This document shows positions 28,601 to 43,600 of a stretch of 64,000 bases of DNA, piece after piece; the first letter of the stretch is position 1, and each line of letters starts with the position of its first letter. The stretch is from Anadara kagoshimensis (lineage: Eukaryota > Mollusca > Bivalvia > Arcoida > Arcidae): the NCBI GenBank assembly GCA_021292105.1, contig CM037860.1, positions 9,256,698 to 9,320,697 of the forward strand, in the 5' to 3' direction. A program made the translations under genes and the position numbers. The notes beneath the pieces were generated by a model. That model saw only the letters and a program-made list of their open reading frames with translations. It ran no database searches and was not told where the DNA came from.

Positions 28601-31600
28601 TTGTGCCATGCATACCAGGACATGGGACACCAATGTTTCAGTTGTCACCCAAAGGTTCCTGTTGCATTCATTAAGTGCCAAGTGCTTGGCAAAATGATTG
28701 CAAATTTTAAAATCTGTTGTCTAAACCAGTCAGGAAATAAAACTCAACCTCTCACTAAGATAATTACGAATCTAATTTAAAAATTTTGATCTAAACCCCA
28801 ACTTGTTTATGGTTTAAATCTGCAATTTTTTGTGTGCAATAGTTGATGGATCTCCTAATTTAGAGAATTTTATTAAAAGTACTTTTATAGAATAATATTT
28901 TGAAATGGCCATTGCTAAAATGTTTTTTTTAAATGTGTGCCTTTTTTAACCTATAGTTAAGTATACCCTTAAAGAAACAAATTCATATCATATAGAACCC
29001 GTCATTTATGAAATAACATTTATTGGAACAGATCCAAGATTTTAATCTGTACAAAACTTTTATTTAGTAGCAATATAGGTTTAAAAGTTTGGTAAAAAGG
29101 TGTATATATATTATGAAATAAAATATCGTGAAACGAGTGCTCGGCAAGTAATATCAACCATAAAAACAGCTGATAAAGAAATCACTAAAACAAATCACAA
29201 ACTGTTTAAAGTTTATAATATGTTTATGGCATTGATTGGTTGTCACCAATATTAAACAAAAAGAATTTCAAAATTGGTCTTATATGGGGGTTAAACATGA
29301 GACAATAGCCGGCATAAATTTAAAGATTGAAGAATTCAAATGAAGTACTTCAGACATAATTGATACTCAAATGCTCTCTTAAAACAAACTGGAGAGAATA
29401 ATGGCTTATATTGGTTTTGATCGAACTAAAACTGAGCCATCTTTAAAATCCTGGTGTGTTTGAATTATTATAGGTTAATTACAAATATGTGGATTAAATA
29501 TACATTGTATCATGAATAAAAACTGTATTCAGACATTACATGTATCGATCTATACAAAATAAATATAACAATAAATGTTTGGAAATTACTGAAATATTGT
29601 ACAGGTTCATTTGAAAATCACAGAATCAGAGTTCAGAGCAAGGGGCAAAAACAAAAACTATCTGACCTAACAAAATTATCTTCTAATCCAATTTTTGTAG
29701 CAAAATGTGAAAAGTTGAAAACCAAACTCTAGATGAATCAAAAACCTTTCTAGTCTGAATTTATGTTTTATGATCTTCCATAACTGCAATACTGTTAGAT
29801 AGCTTAACCTGTATAAACCAAAATACTGTCTCTTTTAATCAAAATCTTCACTCCTGAAATTGTTTGGTTTAGAACTTTCCACTTTTTGACACATGCCTAT
29901 AGTTTTAATAGGGTAAGGTGTAATTCAAAACTGTTGCAAATAATTTGATTAGAGTCTCTTAACTTGAAAAGCATTTATCAATAATAAGAGTTTTGTTTGC
30001 TAGATAATGATGCCCCCTCCCTAATAGTGGAACAACAACTGGGCAGACAGACCAATATAAGTTTAGTAGACATGGAAAATACTTTATGTACCTTCATAAA
30101 AAAATAACAGTCCCAACAAAAATTTTAATATATGTTTTAAAACTTCAATCTGAATTACAAAATAAGGCATTTATCTCATCAAAGGTTTTACATCACTGCT
30201 TAAGTATGGTTACTGGCATAATAAAAGCTTCAGATTATAAATAAATATAAACCTACCCAATAAATCTTAATTAAATTTTTATATTTAAATTTTGAAAAAT
30301 TATAAACAACTCCATCTTATAAACTTTGTTAATCTTTTAAAAAGTCAAAGTTTATGACAGTTTTGTTAAGAAAATCAATTTTAAAATTTAAGATATTAAG
30401 TACATTATGGGTGTGTTTATATAAATGTTGTAAGTAGTTAAAGGTAAAAATGTACTTTATAGAGAGAAATGAAAATTTATTATGTTTATCTTTTATAATA
30501 AAGTTATGATTATACAAATTTCATATCAAACTTAACGTCAAAAACTAGTATATCCATCTATAAATCTTGTCAAGAGATACATATATTTTTATTCAGTTTT
30601 ATTTCTCTCCCCCCGCCCCTCCCTTCTCACTCTCTAACATGCAACTCTATATTTTTCTTTGCGTGATTTCCATTTTTTTTCTTACAATGACAATGATGAA
30701 ACCTTAGATTTCAGTCATTCGCTAGGTAGTCTACTGACTACTTAGAAGAGTACCCGAGCCTCCTGATTTTAGTGTTATGTATGGTAATTGCAATTTCTCA
30801 ATTTGGAAATAAGAGAACTTATTCTAAAGCATGAATCACAGAGACAAAAATCACCGAAAACCCAATTGATTTTGACAAAGAACAACATCAAGAATACAGT
30901 TGAATCTCGTTATCTCGAACTCGGATATCTCGAACTACCGGATATCTCGAACTTTTTTAAAAAGTCCGAACAGAGTTGTTCTTTATTAAACCAAAATCAC
31001 TCCGGTTATCTCGAACTCGGATATCTCGAATTAACGGATATGTCGAACAATATTTTCGTTCCCTTGAATGAAAATCCTAGGAAAATTACACTCGTTAACT
31101 CGAACAAAAAATTTAGGAAAATTAAATTTGTTAACTCGAACAAAAAATTTAGGAAAATTAATTTGTTAACTCGAACAATAAATTTTGAGAAATCAAATTT
31201 GTCAGCGCCTACAGATTTTTTGGTAGAAAAAACACATTCCGACACAAATAAAATATTTGACTGTCGGCCTCGTGTTGATTTTAAAATTACAACATTGCAC
31301 TGACCTCCCAAATTTCTTAAGCCCTTAATTATTATCCCTTGCATAAGCAATTAAACCATCCAGGAGATTCGCAGGTGTTATAATTACTGCCAAGCTGAAC
31401 ATGGCTGCCGAAAGCGTGTGATGTGAACATTACTCAATACAACCGGAAGCTTGGGGTGATTAAAGTACACAAAGCGAAACTGGTATGGAGACCAAAGCCA
31501 ACTCCGCTATTTGTCGGCTAATAACAAGTAACAGATAATTTCCCGATTTTTTATATACTACATTCTCAATTATAAATACAAATAATAAATAATGCAGTTT

Positions 31601-34600
31601 TTATATATCATGTTTAATTACATACGATATAGGAGAAAACGGCAATATACAGTTTGACAAGATAAAACCGGAAGCGACTTCCGGTAGGCGTGTACGAGTT
31701 ACTTCCCTTTTGTTGTCGTTTTTAACATCGGTTATCTCGAACTCCGGATAAGTCGAACTTTTTGCATTTCCCCGTCGAGTTCGAGATAACGAGAGTCAAC
31801 TGTATGTACATATCTGACAAGGTCCTTTAGTAGTAGTTATAACATTTCATCATGGGCGGACATGGCCGAGTGGAACTGTCACTGGCTTTCAAAGTCAAGG
31901 GTTGTTGGTTCGAACCTCACTTGGGACTTGAAAATAATCTGAGATGATTTTCATCTCCTGCCCATACTAGAGCTGTAAAAAGCTAAATACTGGTAAAGTC
32001 TTACGGATGAGACTCAAAAACGAGGTCTTGTGTCTCAGTGCACGCTAAAGACACCTCTTTAGAGTTCAAAAAAGAGTAGGCTACCTGTGGCTGCTACAAA
32101 GGTCACTTACAACTAAAAAGGGATTGAAACAAACTGAGCAAAAATAAATATGTGGTACCCACCTTTGTAATACTTCTACCAACACTTTTAAGGAAGACAT
32201 ATTCACGTGGTATTTGATCAGTACCTATTTGTTGATCTATTTCATCTCTCAAGACGTTAACTTGTTGTTCAGGATGAACTCTGAAACAAATAGAAAAAAT
32301 ATCATATAGTTTATGTTGAGAAGAAATATAGTCTTCTTATTGCTATTTACATGGCCAGGGAATTAAAACAGGATGACTATGGAATTTTTCACTGTCTCAC
32401 CTAAGGTGGGCATGTTCAATATCTCTTGCATTTACCGGTATTGAGCCCTCTAGGTTCCCAATTCCATCTGGCCATCTAGATTTGTGATAAAATATGTTAA
32501 GTCCCTTTATCTATTCCTTGATTATTTCAACTTAATTCCTTAATTTGATGCTCCATAGCTAAAATCTGGCAAGTTTGAAATGAACAATTTTCATATTTTT
32601 CCAAGATCACCTCAAACTACCACAATATATTCCCAAAATTTGCTAAGCTTAAGGAAAATCTTAGTTAGAAAACGACTGTTAAACCAGTACCTTATATGAG
32701 TTAAACCATTTAACCCAGGTGAGCTAAATTACCCATTTCATACTCTAAATTATCTTTATTATCTTAATTTTAATTGCTTGTAGAAATGAATTGGTAAAAG
32801 TCCCCAAATTTAAATGTTTTGTCTAAAGGAATTTTATTGTTCTAAAATTTTTGGTCTAAATTTTAATTGGAACTTCTCAAATTACTTTTTTAACCATTTC
32901 AGTATTGTTTCCCCATTCATTTCACATTTTATTATTCCATGTTAATTAGGTTTTTAAAATCTATGTTCAATTACTGGAAGTTTTTAAGAGTGCAGATTAA
33001 TTAAACTTTTCTACTTTTACATAAACTACTAGACAGAAATTGTAATGATAAATTTTCCGTTTCAATAATTCAATTTTAAGATCATTTGAGCTTTGAAACT
33101 TATATTGATCTAAGAGTCATGTTTCTTTTGTTAAAAAAATTGAAAAACGAAACACAAAAGTGTTTTTTGTTGTCAAGGAAAGTTGTTTACTTACAAACAT
33201 TATTTCATAAATATAGATTAGAAAAGAAGTCATTTTTATCCTTTGTTAATGCTAAACTTGTCTACATGTTTGTGAAATTTTTATCACCATAGAGACAATG
33301 GTTAATCATGGAAATTGTTTAATTATCTTGCCAAAAGTTTGGCAAATTTTGACTCATTTAAAAACCATTAGGCCTGAAAGATCACCGTAGGACATGAAGA
33401 ATCATATGATAAGGATTGTTGTTTTTAAATAAGCATTAACATACTAGCACTGATGTTATATTAGAACATGTAATTTCATGCTTCTAGAACTTTTGGTATA
33501 CACCACAATTTTGTTTAAATGCTACAGAAGGTCATTGTGACATTGAATGAAGGTCACGATCAAGCAACTTCACAAATGTGACGGCAGCTCTTTAAGCACT
33601 AATGTTTTCAGCTAGGTCAACCAGGTTTGCAAATGTAATAGAGTTTTGTGCCCTGGTTCTACACATAAAACTTGAAGCTTTTATACTTTTTGGTTAATGA
33701 CAAGATGATGTTTTGCAGGTTTACTTCTTTTAAAGGTTACTGTGATCTTGAATGTAGGTCAAGGTCAATTAACATTCGCCCGTCATTATGTCCTGATGCT
33801 ATACATGAAATTTTAAGTCTTTATTTCATGACAAGATTCAATATGACCGTCAAGGTCAAGGTCAACCAACCTTCAAACAAGAAAAGACTTTGGCAAGGGA
33901 GCATCCACATAAAGTTTCACTATCACTGAATCAAAAGTTCAGGAGAAAATGAAAATGAAAAGTTAACAATGGAAAATGCATGCATGAATGACAGATAAAA
34001 GAACCCCATGCTATCATTCATCATAATGCTGGTGCTTACCTGACTTCATTGTTTGTTTGTTAACAAAAATGTTGGTTTTTATATTATAAACCATGATAGT
34101 TTCCATGACATTTAGCCATGCAACATAAATAAAACATTGTCAGGTTTAAATGAAACGCGTTTTCACATTAGCTAATTGATTTTAATCAGAGATCAGAGAA
34201 ATAAATTCAATATTCATGTACATCAGTGTCATCACATCAGCCAAATCTCAAAAGTAAAGGAGATAAAAGTAATGTTATTACTTTGTTAAAAAATAAAATT
34301 AAACCTTGAATATTTATGTACATCATACCACCCAAATCTCAAAATATCAAAACATAAATGAATTTATGATACATAATGTATTTGTTGTAAAATATTTTCC
34401 TTATATTATATTAAAGGGCTTACTTCATACTGTGTATATGTAAAAATAAATTTTAAACATTTTGTGTTTTAACATATGGACTCAAAGTTAGACAACAGAA
34501 AACATGAAAGGCAAACATTATCTAGTGGTATGTCAGTAGTTATTTAGTGGCAAGTACTGTGTAAATGTCCACAATTATCAAAATAAATTATAAAAAATAT

Positions 34601-37600
34601 GGTTTCATATTACTGTTCTCAACCAAAAAACCATGCCATTTTCATTCTAACTTGAAAAGCTCAAATGAAGTCCAAGAAGAATGCCTTTTAGGATTTTGTG
34701 TTTTGTGTCTTGCTTTGGCAACAGATTGAGCCACCCTTTACAAACTGACCTACTGAATTTTATGTCCTAAATTATATCATGACATATCCAGGTTCTTGGT
34801 TCTGTGATGGTGGCAGGAAAACACTGACATTCAAAAAACTTTTTTATATTAGACACTGAATGTCCTAAAACAATGAAAACACCGGAACTGTAACACCTAT
34901 GCTGTATCTCTATTTGTTGTCATGACAACACAAAAACCCAGTGTGTTGAAGTCAAACAAATTATATATTCTACTGACAAAAGATTCAGATCTTAATGAAA
35001 TATAAAAGTTGCATAAAACAGGCTATCAAACTGCCATAAAACAAAAAAAGGACTATATCTTTTTATCTAAAGGTATATAACATTAAGGCATGCAATGGGG
35101 CAATTTGGTGTGATCGTCAGCAGCAATCATCAGGGGGCATCTGTCTGCTGAATTATATTTTAGGAAAATTTTGTTTGATGTAGCAACTGTTGGGAAGCAT
35201 CTGCCTGCTGATTTGTCCATTATGTTCCAATAGTGCTAACATGTTTCCATGCAAATAAGGATGTTAAGACAACCATCAAAATATCCCTGGAAAGATTGCA
35301 TTATATCAGAAAATAATGGTGATTCAGAACTTCAGAGGATGTCCAGTGTACAGTACAGTCATGTTGAAAGTTTAACACTTAAGTTAACAAATTAGTGCAA
35401 AATCCCCAGCTGATATTCACCCCACATTATCTATATCTTGGCAGTTGTATTCTATTTCTCGGCAGCTTTTCTGCAACTAGCGATAAGTACTGCAACCACT
35501 TGGCAGCCAAACTTTGATTCCTTTTCGTTAGCTCAATGTTAAAATTTCTACAAATCTGTACTGTAAAATCTTGTAAAATATTCTTTGTAAAAGTTCTGCA
35601 TTATTTAATATTTACCTGATTATTCCAGCTGAGATGGTCTCTGTGACATGTTGATTTAGTAAATTATTGTACTTAGAACGCCATATATCAGGAGGTACCA
35701 CATACACATGTAAATCCACTAACTGAAAATAAACAAGAAATAAAAAAAAATTAGTTAATAATTGATGATACAATTAGTTAAAATAAAGAACAACAATGGC
35801 ATAAAAATAATTAATTGATAATGCTATATAAGTAATATAGAATATCCATTATCTTCTGCACTAGACAGACTGGTACTCTCTCAAAAGGAATACAGAGGAG
35901 TAAAGATGTCCAAATCAAGATTTTTTTAGAGACATGTATCAAGGTTGTTCATTCTGGTACAGTGACTGAAAACTAGAATGCCAAGAAAAAAACACACTGA
36001 TTTTAGGAAACTCAAAGGGGATTGTCCCATTAGTTGCAAATTATAGTATACTTGATTTTATAACTAATAAAGAGATGGAGCTTATACGAGTTAGGCCTAG
36101 GTTGGGCTGGTGGTCGGTGAGGAGGATGAGGGTGGAGATGGGTCTACTTTAGCAATCAAAGAGCTGAAAGTACTGATAAACAGATGTTTCACTGTATACT
36201 ATATTTTTCATAATGATGTACAAGCATTACATTAGAACCTTTGGAAAATGTCCTCTTTATTATTACACAATATGTACATCTAGTTAACAATTACCCATCT
36301 AAAAAATCGTAATTACATCACTTTAATTCTTAATGATGCTAATAAAAAGAATAGAAAAATCAATTAATGTATTGGTGATGCTAATGAAATTTTAATAAAT
36401 TAGATATAAAAATCAAATGATGGCACTATAATTTCAGAGAAAATATAAAACTTCCCCAGGTAATCGAATACATGTATTATGTACCGATCAACAATAAAAT
36501 CAAATACATCCAAAACTGAAGAATAAGTCTGAACTAGTATCAATTTAAATTAGCTAAAGTAAATCTATCAATTTATACCTGTAAATGAGAATTTAAATTT
36601 AAAAACTTCACTTTTACAGGTAAAGTGTCAGAGTAGACAAATAAACATATATGGTGTAGTGTGGCATTTATAATTCCAATAACAATAGATAACAGAATCA
36701 ATCAAAATTCAGATTCCAATACCAAGGTAAATCATTATACCAATACCAAGGTAAATCATTATACCGATACCAAGGTAAATCATTATACCAATACCAAGGT
36801 AAATCGTTATAACTCAAATTCCAGTACAATAAGTGAAAGCAGCTCTCATATAATTCAAATACCAACATGAAAACGAATTGATTTCAAATCAATATTCTTG
36901 GTGTAAAAAAATAAAAATGGCACATTATAAAAAAAAATTAATATAAACCTTATGGATTTACCGACAGGTAGACAGGATTTGGGATTAGACAAATCTTTCA
37001 TGGATATTGATTTTATATGGGTTCCATAAAATACTTTCTATTATTTCCTCACTTGGATACAGCAGTGTTATTGGGCACATCAATACATGTCCTGACCACC
37101 TCTGATTTCACACAGTTAATGAAATGTTTAATTAATAAAATCCACTTTTTATCATTTAATTCAATTCAGACAAAACTGTATACATTGTTGTGTTCAAATG
37201 TCAATATCAATGTTAATTGTTTAATTTAGCACCAACAAAAGGTCATTATCCCCATTTAGTAAATTCAGTTCCACTTATATAGAGATATCACCAGCTATAA
37301 ATGAGGTCATATTTGTTTTATGCTAATGACAAATTGCTGGATTTGTTTTCGAATTATGAAACAAAACATGATAAAGGTTCTAGTCCATGTTGTTGTGATA
37401 AATTCTGCTAGGCTTATTTTTGGAACTTTAAATCTTTCTTTTTTTAAATATTTTATAAATGTTTACTGGTGATTATTTTAGAAACACACACAACATTATC
37501 TTGGTTTAATTAATGCTTAATTGTTTTAGGAAGTTTCTATACTAGGCCACAAGCACAGCTTAATTTGACAAGGTCCATTCTCATACAATATATGGTTAAA

Positions 37601-40600
37601 CAGCTTAGACTGTGATGAGGCTAAAGTGCTCAACTATGGGAATAGTTGTACAAATATGTGAGAAAGTAAGTTTGTATATAATAAATAATATAGCATCTTA
37701 CATAATACACCTGACCCATGGGCTTATCAGTATATGACGTACAGTATGTTTCAAATATATTACTACTTAGTTGAATTAAACGAGGGCATATCTATTGGCC
37801 TTGGTGGCATCAACAGATTGTGGATCACAGTGGCTCTAACCCCCTGAGTTAAAGTTCAACTTGAGAAGTTCTTTGTGTGGAAATGTTAATCAACTTCCCT
37901 ATAGACTTAGTGGTTTTCTCAAAATTATGCCATCATTAAAGAGCTAACTACATCAACATGATTAACAAGTGTAAAATAATTCTAATTGTGACATAAAACT
38001 GTGCTTCAATCACCAATCGTTTTCTGTTTGTTTTAAATATCATGAACTGCTAGTTAACCAAGTGCTTAACTGAAAATATTAAATAAGTAAACATTTCTTA
38101 AATAAATAATTAAGTTTTAGATATATATCATTTAATATATAGCTAAATATGGTATATTTTCTATAAAAACCTGGGCGGAGAACAGCCCACATTCAAACAG
38201 AAATTATACAAAATGGCCACATAGCGATTACCGAACAAATATTGTCAGATATATCAACCGTTTATTTCCTACACAGAATGGCCCACATTCAAACAGAAAT
38301 CATACAAAATAGCCACAGTGATTACAGAACAAACATATGAAGATATATCAACCATTTATTTCATATACTGAAAAACCTAGGCATCCATTTTTCCGCAGAT
38401 TTACTCTGTTACATGATTATGAATAACACTGCATGAGTATTCAAACTTTATTTTATTAAACATTTACCCTGCCTTTAAATATTAACTAACTGGTCTATTG
38501 AGATACATTTAACTTAAGATTACAAGTAGCGACTCAAATTTACTGCCAATATTCTAGTATAGTGTACTAGTTTATAAGTCTTGAGACTGTGTACACACTA
38601 ACAAATTACTGTATCCAAAACAATAAGCTCTGAACAATGACAAAAACAAACAATTAAGATCTTCCGTTAAGAAAATCTTCTTTAAGTCAGTGCAGTCAAT
38701 GCTTTACGTAGGTACATATACAATTAACTAGTCAACTGATACCTGTACTTAACCTATGTTAAATTACCAAAGGTGTCGAAAATTAGTTTTTGCAGCACTA
38801 TACTAATTTCTTGGTGCTTATTATGTGCCAGTGCTGCCATACAAACACACAAACCAATCATTCAAAAATCATTCTTAAATCATACCGTATTTCACCCCGT
38901 AAACTTCCCAAGGTGTAAAATACAGTTTTGCCACACTATCCCCAATATACATTTTTTTTATTACCTATTTCTGCTGCTGTTGGTAATTATGCAAATGTAC
39001 ACCAACCAAATGAGGACTTGAACCCAAACCTACCCAATGCCAATAAGATGCTCTACAGACTGAGCGATAGGCCACTTATCAAGCTAGATCCACTACATTC
39101 CTCCCTTCCTTTTTTTAATTCAACTATAATTCAACTACCTTGTTGAATAGTTATTCAAAACCAATGGTGTATACCATTTACATGAGTAACCAATCTCTGT
39201 TTAGCCAAATGGTTTAGACTGCAGATTTGTGATTCAAAGCTTGTGGGTTAAAGTTCCAACCAAACTACCGGTACGTACTGCTAACTGAACAGATATCAGA
39301 GATATTTGGGATTAACCCTGTAATGGAATGATGTCCAATATTTAGAAAAAGTTTTGAAACTTGGCTAATCATAATTCTGATGAAGCTATGAGGTCATACA
39401 AGATAGACATTAACCTACCAGTATTTGAACATCATGTGATTATTTCAGGAGTTTCGTGAAAATCTGGTAAATTCAATAAAGTCTAAATTAAAACTGATCA
39501 ATTACTGTTTAATCTCATGAGAAATGGCTACCAGTAGTATGTTTAGTTCAACCACATACTTTCCTTTTGACAACCTAATAAAATCCTTATAAAACACAAA
39601 ACTAAATCTTGTACAATGAATAATAAACGAGGTGCAACTCACGTTCTTAATTATTTGTTATTCCTTTACCTCATGATGTCGTGACTCATAAAACCTTAAG
39701 ATCTTATACTTGTATATGTAAATACTTAATTACAGCATCAACAAAATGTTAAAATTGATTGAAAATGTACCAAAATAAACTTTTATTACAAACAATGAAT
39801 TGATGAGAGAGTTATGACAACATATATACATGCGTTTTGCATGAAAGTTCAAAGTGTTTACAACAAACATGGGGAAAACCTACCAGTAATTAGCTTGCAT
39901 TTTTACTGATTTTTTTTTGTGGCTGCATGCATGGCAGAAAAGGCCAAAATGGAGCTTAAATATGTTCAAACAATTATTGGTACAAACACACTTAAAACTT
40001 AACTAATTATTCAATTGATTGTTATTTGCATGAGACAGTATTTTTTACATGAGTCTGAAGCAAATTCAATGTGTTTGAAAATCATAATCATGCCACATTA
40101 CCTCTACATACCAAAGTAAGATGATTTTGAACACAATGAAAGTGACAATTATAGTAAATTACCTGAACATAATTATCATTTTAGGATAACATCCTAGCAG
40201 TAATTTATCAATGAGGTTTATCAATTCAGGTTTATGGATTATTCTGGGTAGTTTTCTTTTATGATTTGAAACAGGTTGAGTCCATGCCATTATCTTTAAA
40301 AATCCATTCAGACTGATATGCATTTACTGTTCTTTTAAAATAATACACTTGTAAATAATCTTTAAATGGGTAATTAAAACTTTTAATGGCCAACAGTTTG
40401 TCTGTTAGCAGAAATATTTTTCTTTAAATGATAATGAATATACACACATGCAGAGTAAGATAAAGAGAAAAACAGAGTGGAGTACAGTAACAGAGTTTTA
40501 CACTCCAGCCAAGATTCTTTCACTTAATTTGAGTTGGTCAGCCAAGAGAAAACATTGACCTTTGGCAAGTGACAAACTTTCTCACAGTAGGATTTGTCCT

Positions 40601-43600
40601 TAGTAGGATTTGAGCCTAGGTGTAGAGAGGCTCTGTGATCAATAAGTACCAGCTTTAGATCACTTAGCCACTGATGCTCCAAGAGAGAAAGAAAAAGTTT
40701 TCAGGTAATATTTCAGTCAAAATGTTACTTTACTTCATTCTCTAAGTTTTTTATTTCAATATTCAAATATTTTTTTTGAAAGGTAAATAAATAAATAATT
40801 CATATTTTTGTTTGTTTGTTTGCTGTTGCTGTTGTTAGGGTCATTGAAGAAGTCTGAAAACGCCACTCCTTCCTAACAATAAATGTATCATAAATGAACA
40901 ACAATTTTAATTGTATTGTTATGTACATTAACATGTACCAGCATTTATAAAAAAAATCATTACCTCGACACTGGTAACTCTTTTAGATCTGGACCTGTGT
41001 CTGCTTGTATCCATTTTTATTACCTCTATTCCTTATTTATATCCAAATTAATCAATTCCTAGAATTTTATTAAACTAAGATCCTTAATTATATATCTGAT
41101 GAACAACTAATGGCACATTAAAAATCAATCCAGATTAATTCCAACTTGAATATTCACACATATATATTTCCACTAATCCTTCATTTTATAATGAATTTAT
41201 AATGATTTTGATCCTTCATAAATGTATATTTGTAAAAACTAACTGAAAATTTTAAAATTCATACCACTTATATACATATTTGATCAGTCAACATTGTCTT
41301 ATCAATGCGACATGTACATAGTTACCAATATTTTTCAATAAAATCTACATCTCCTCGTTAAAAGTCTGACCAGCTGACGTGCATATATACAACCTGAATA
41401 CACATTTTACCCACTATCTTATTACTTTTATTTTAAAACATACATCAATTCACATATCACAATCCAATATTTATTTATTTTCCATTTATCATGATTTAAA
41501 TATGTATACCTATGTATTTACTTTTGCCGATTGGCATATCTCACACTTAATGATCCTGATTTCGATACTGAAATTCCATTTCGGCATGGCCGTGAATCAC
41601 TTGTGGTAATTTTTAAGCTTTAAGTGAAATATAAAAATTTTGATTTATCACAGCTATTATCTGGGGATAAGCTTTTTATAGAAATGTCACAAAAATGTGT
41701 TTTTCTTTAATGCTTTAATGTATCTTTAATCTCCACACCTATATCCAAAATAAAACATTACTCCTTCAGGTGTTTAAAATACCTGTACATTAACTACCAT
41801 CCAAAAACAATCACATTTTAAAAACATTAAATTTCACTGAAATAAATTATTGAAGACCAATACACTTATTCTAATTGAATATACCCATTTAGATGATGTA
41901 ATTTAGCTTTTGAAAGGTGCCAAAAAATCTATAATGTTGTTGAAAATAATATTAGCAACTGTGCTAAAATTACAAAAATATAACATTGAAGTGGGACCCG
42001 CTCTTTGGATATATCCCTCACATGATACTAACTGTATAATGAATTATTCACATTTATAAAGCACCGACTCCAATTATCAATATGCTGATAAGGCTGATTG
42101 TGAATATTTTAACTTGTCTATGTTAAAATCTCAAAGCTTAGCTGTATAATTGATTATTTATTTCAAATTTTATGACGAAGGTAGAGATTACACATTTTAA
42201 TGATATAATTTTACCCCAAGCATTGACCGTTTACTGACAAGAGCGGCTATTTAATCAGTCATTCTTAATCAGCTTCTTTTTAAACAAATTTTAATCAGAT
42301 TGAATCACACTTGACTTGAGTCGCCTGTTTATCTGTTTATGTTCTGGTAGAACAGACCATGGTCAAACCCTTTCAGAGTGCAGAAAGCTTTTTAAAAAAA
42401 TTTAATGTTTAATTTTAATCTGTTAATCATGATTGTGTCCTTGAGTCAAGATTATTGTTCCTTGTATAAATTTGTAATTAATGAAACATTGTTTAATGTT
42501 CAACTTCAAAGTTTTCAATTTCAAGCTTGTACAATTGGAAATGATTTTACAAAAAATTAATGTGATCATTACAGAATATATCGGCATATAAAACTTGAAA
42601 TTTGTTTTAAATAATTACAAGATTTTTAATAATTAGAACAGATCTTAAAATGGGTTAAAGTTTTTAATTTGGATTAACCAAAATCATTTCTCTTTTAAAA
42701 ATATAGGTTTTCATCCCCTTCTCCGTTTAATGAAGGATACTAGATCAAACCTAACCTTAAAACTAATTCGAAAAATTATTACTTTCATTTCAGTAAATAA
42801 AAAGTTTTTGTCAAACAAGAGCACTGCAAGGCAGGACAAGATACACCTGTTTACATTTTTGCCATTAAAATGTTGGTAAAGACTGAAATGATGTCAAAGC
42901 AAAAACTTGGACTCTATTCCAAAATATGTCAGTAGCGTTGGAGGAGTTTGACAGAAAGACACAACATGATTAAATTCCAAAGGGGCACAACTCTGAGAAA
43001 TTTGTGCAGAGTTACCTCCTCTTCTGGTTCTGGCTTACAGTTTTAGTAAATATATCTTCAACAGTATTGGAGGAGTAGGTGGACAGATGAACAGACATAC
43101 GAATAGACGGACGTGCAACACCTTACTATAAAATGTCCTGTATCTAAAAATAGGTGTATAAAAGGAGCTACTTAATATAAGTACTTAAAGTCTACTTCTA
43201 GTCATTAATATGATAACAAAATTCTGTAAATGAAGCTTTACATTTGAATGTTACATCCTAATATAATTATACAGCTGATCTTGTCTATAAAGACACATCA
43301 AGGCTGGTCATTCAGGACAGGTGACCTTTATTGGTTATAATTTCACACCTAAAATTAATCTAGTTCAATAAAAAGTTTAACATAACACTAGGCTAGTAGA
43401 CCAAAAAATAGCCAGAAATAACTTCAAACTTTAAAACTTTCATTACTTTACAAAGAAAAAATTTATAACATTTTTATGGGTGTGCAATATGGACTGAACT
43501 TTTGACTTAAATCTCTAAACAAATACTGGTATCTCCCTTTACCATCTAAATCCATTTTTTTAAATCTTAATACATGTAGTAAAAATGAGATGGGTAAAAA

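Noticed and set aside
30788..31350. Open frames of 171 and 114 codons, plus and minus, rich in YLELGYLEL and FLFELTNLIF
   Set aside because: They read across the pogo-like element's terminal and internal repeats and include non-element flank; no transposase motif.
31863..31917. A tRNA-Ser/Leu gene
   Set aside because: A and B boxes are intact but the sequence continues into a SINE body and the cloverleaf pairing is poor.
36661..36870. 69-codon frame with NTKVNHYT repeats
   Set aside because: Product of a 24-bp tandem repeat, four copies, in an intron.
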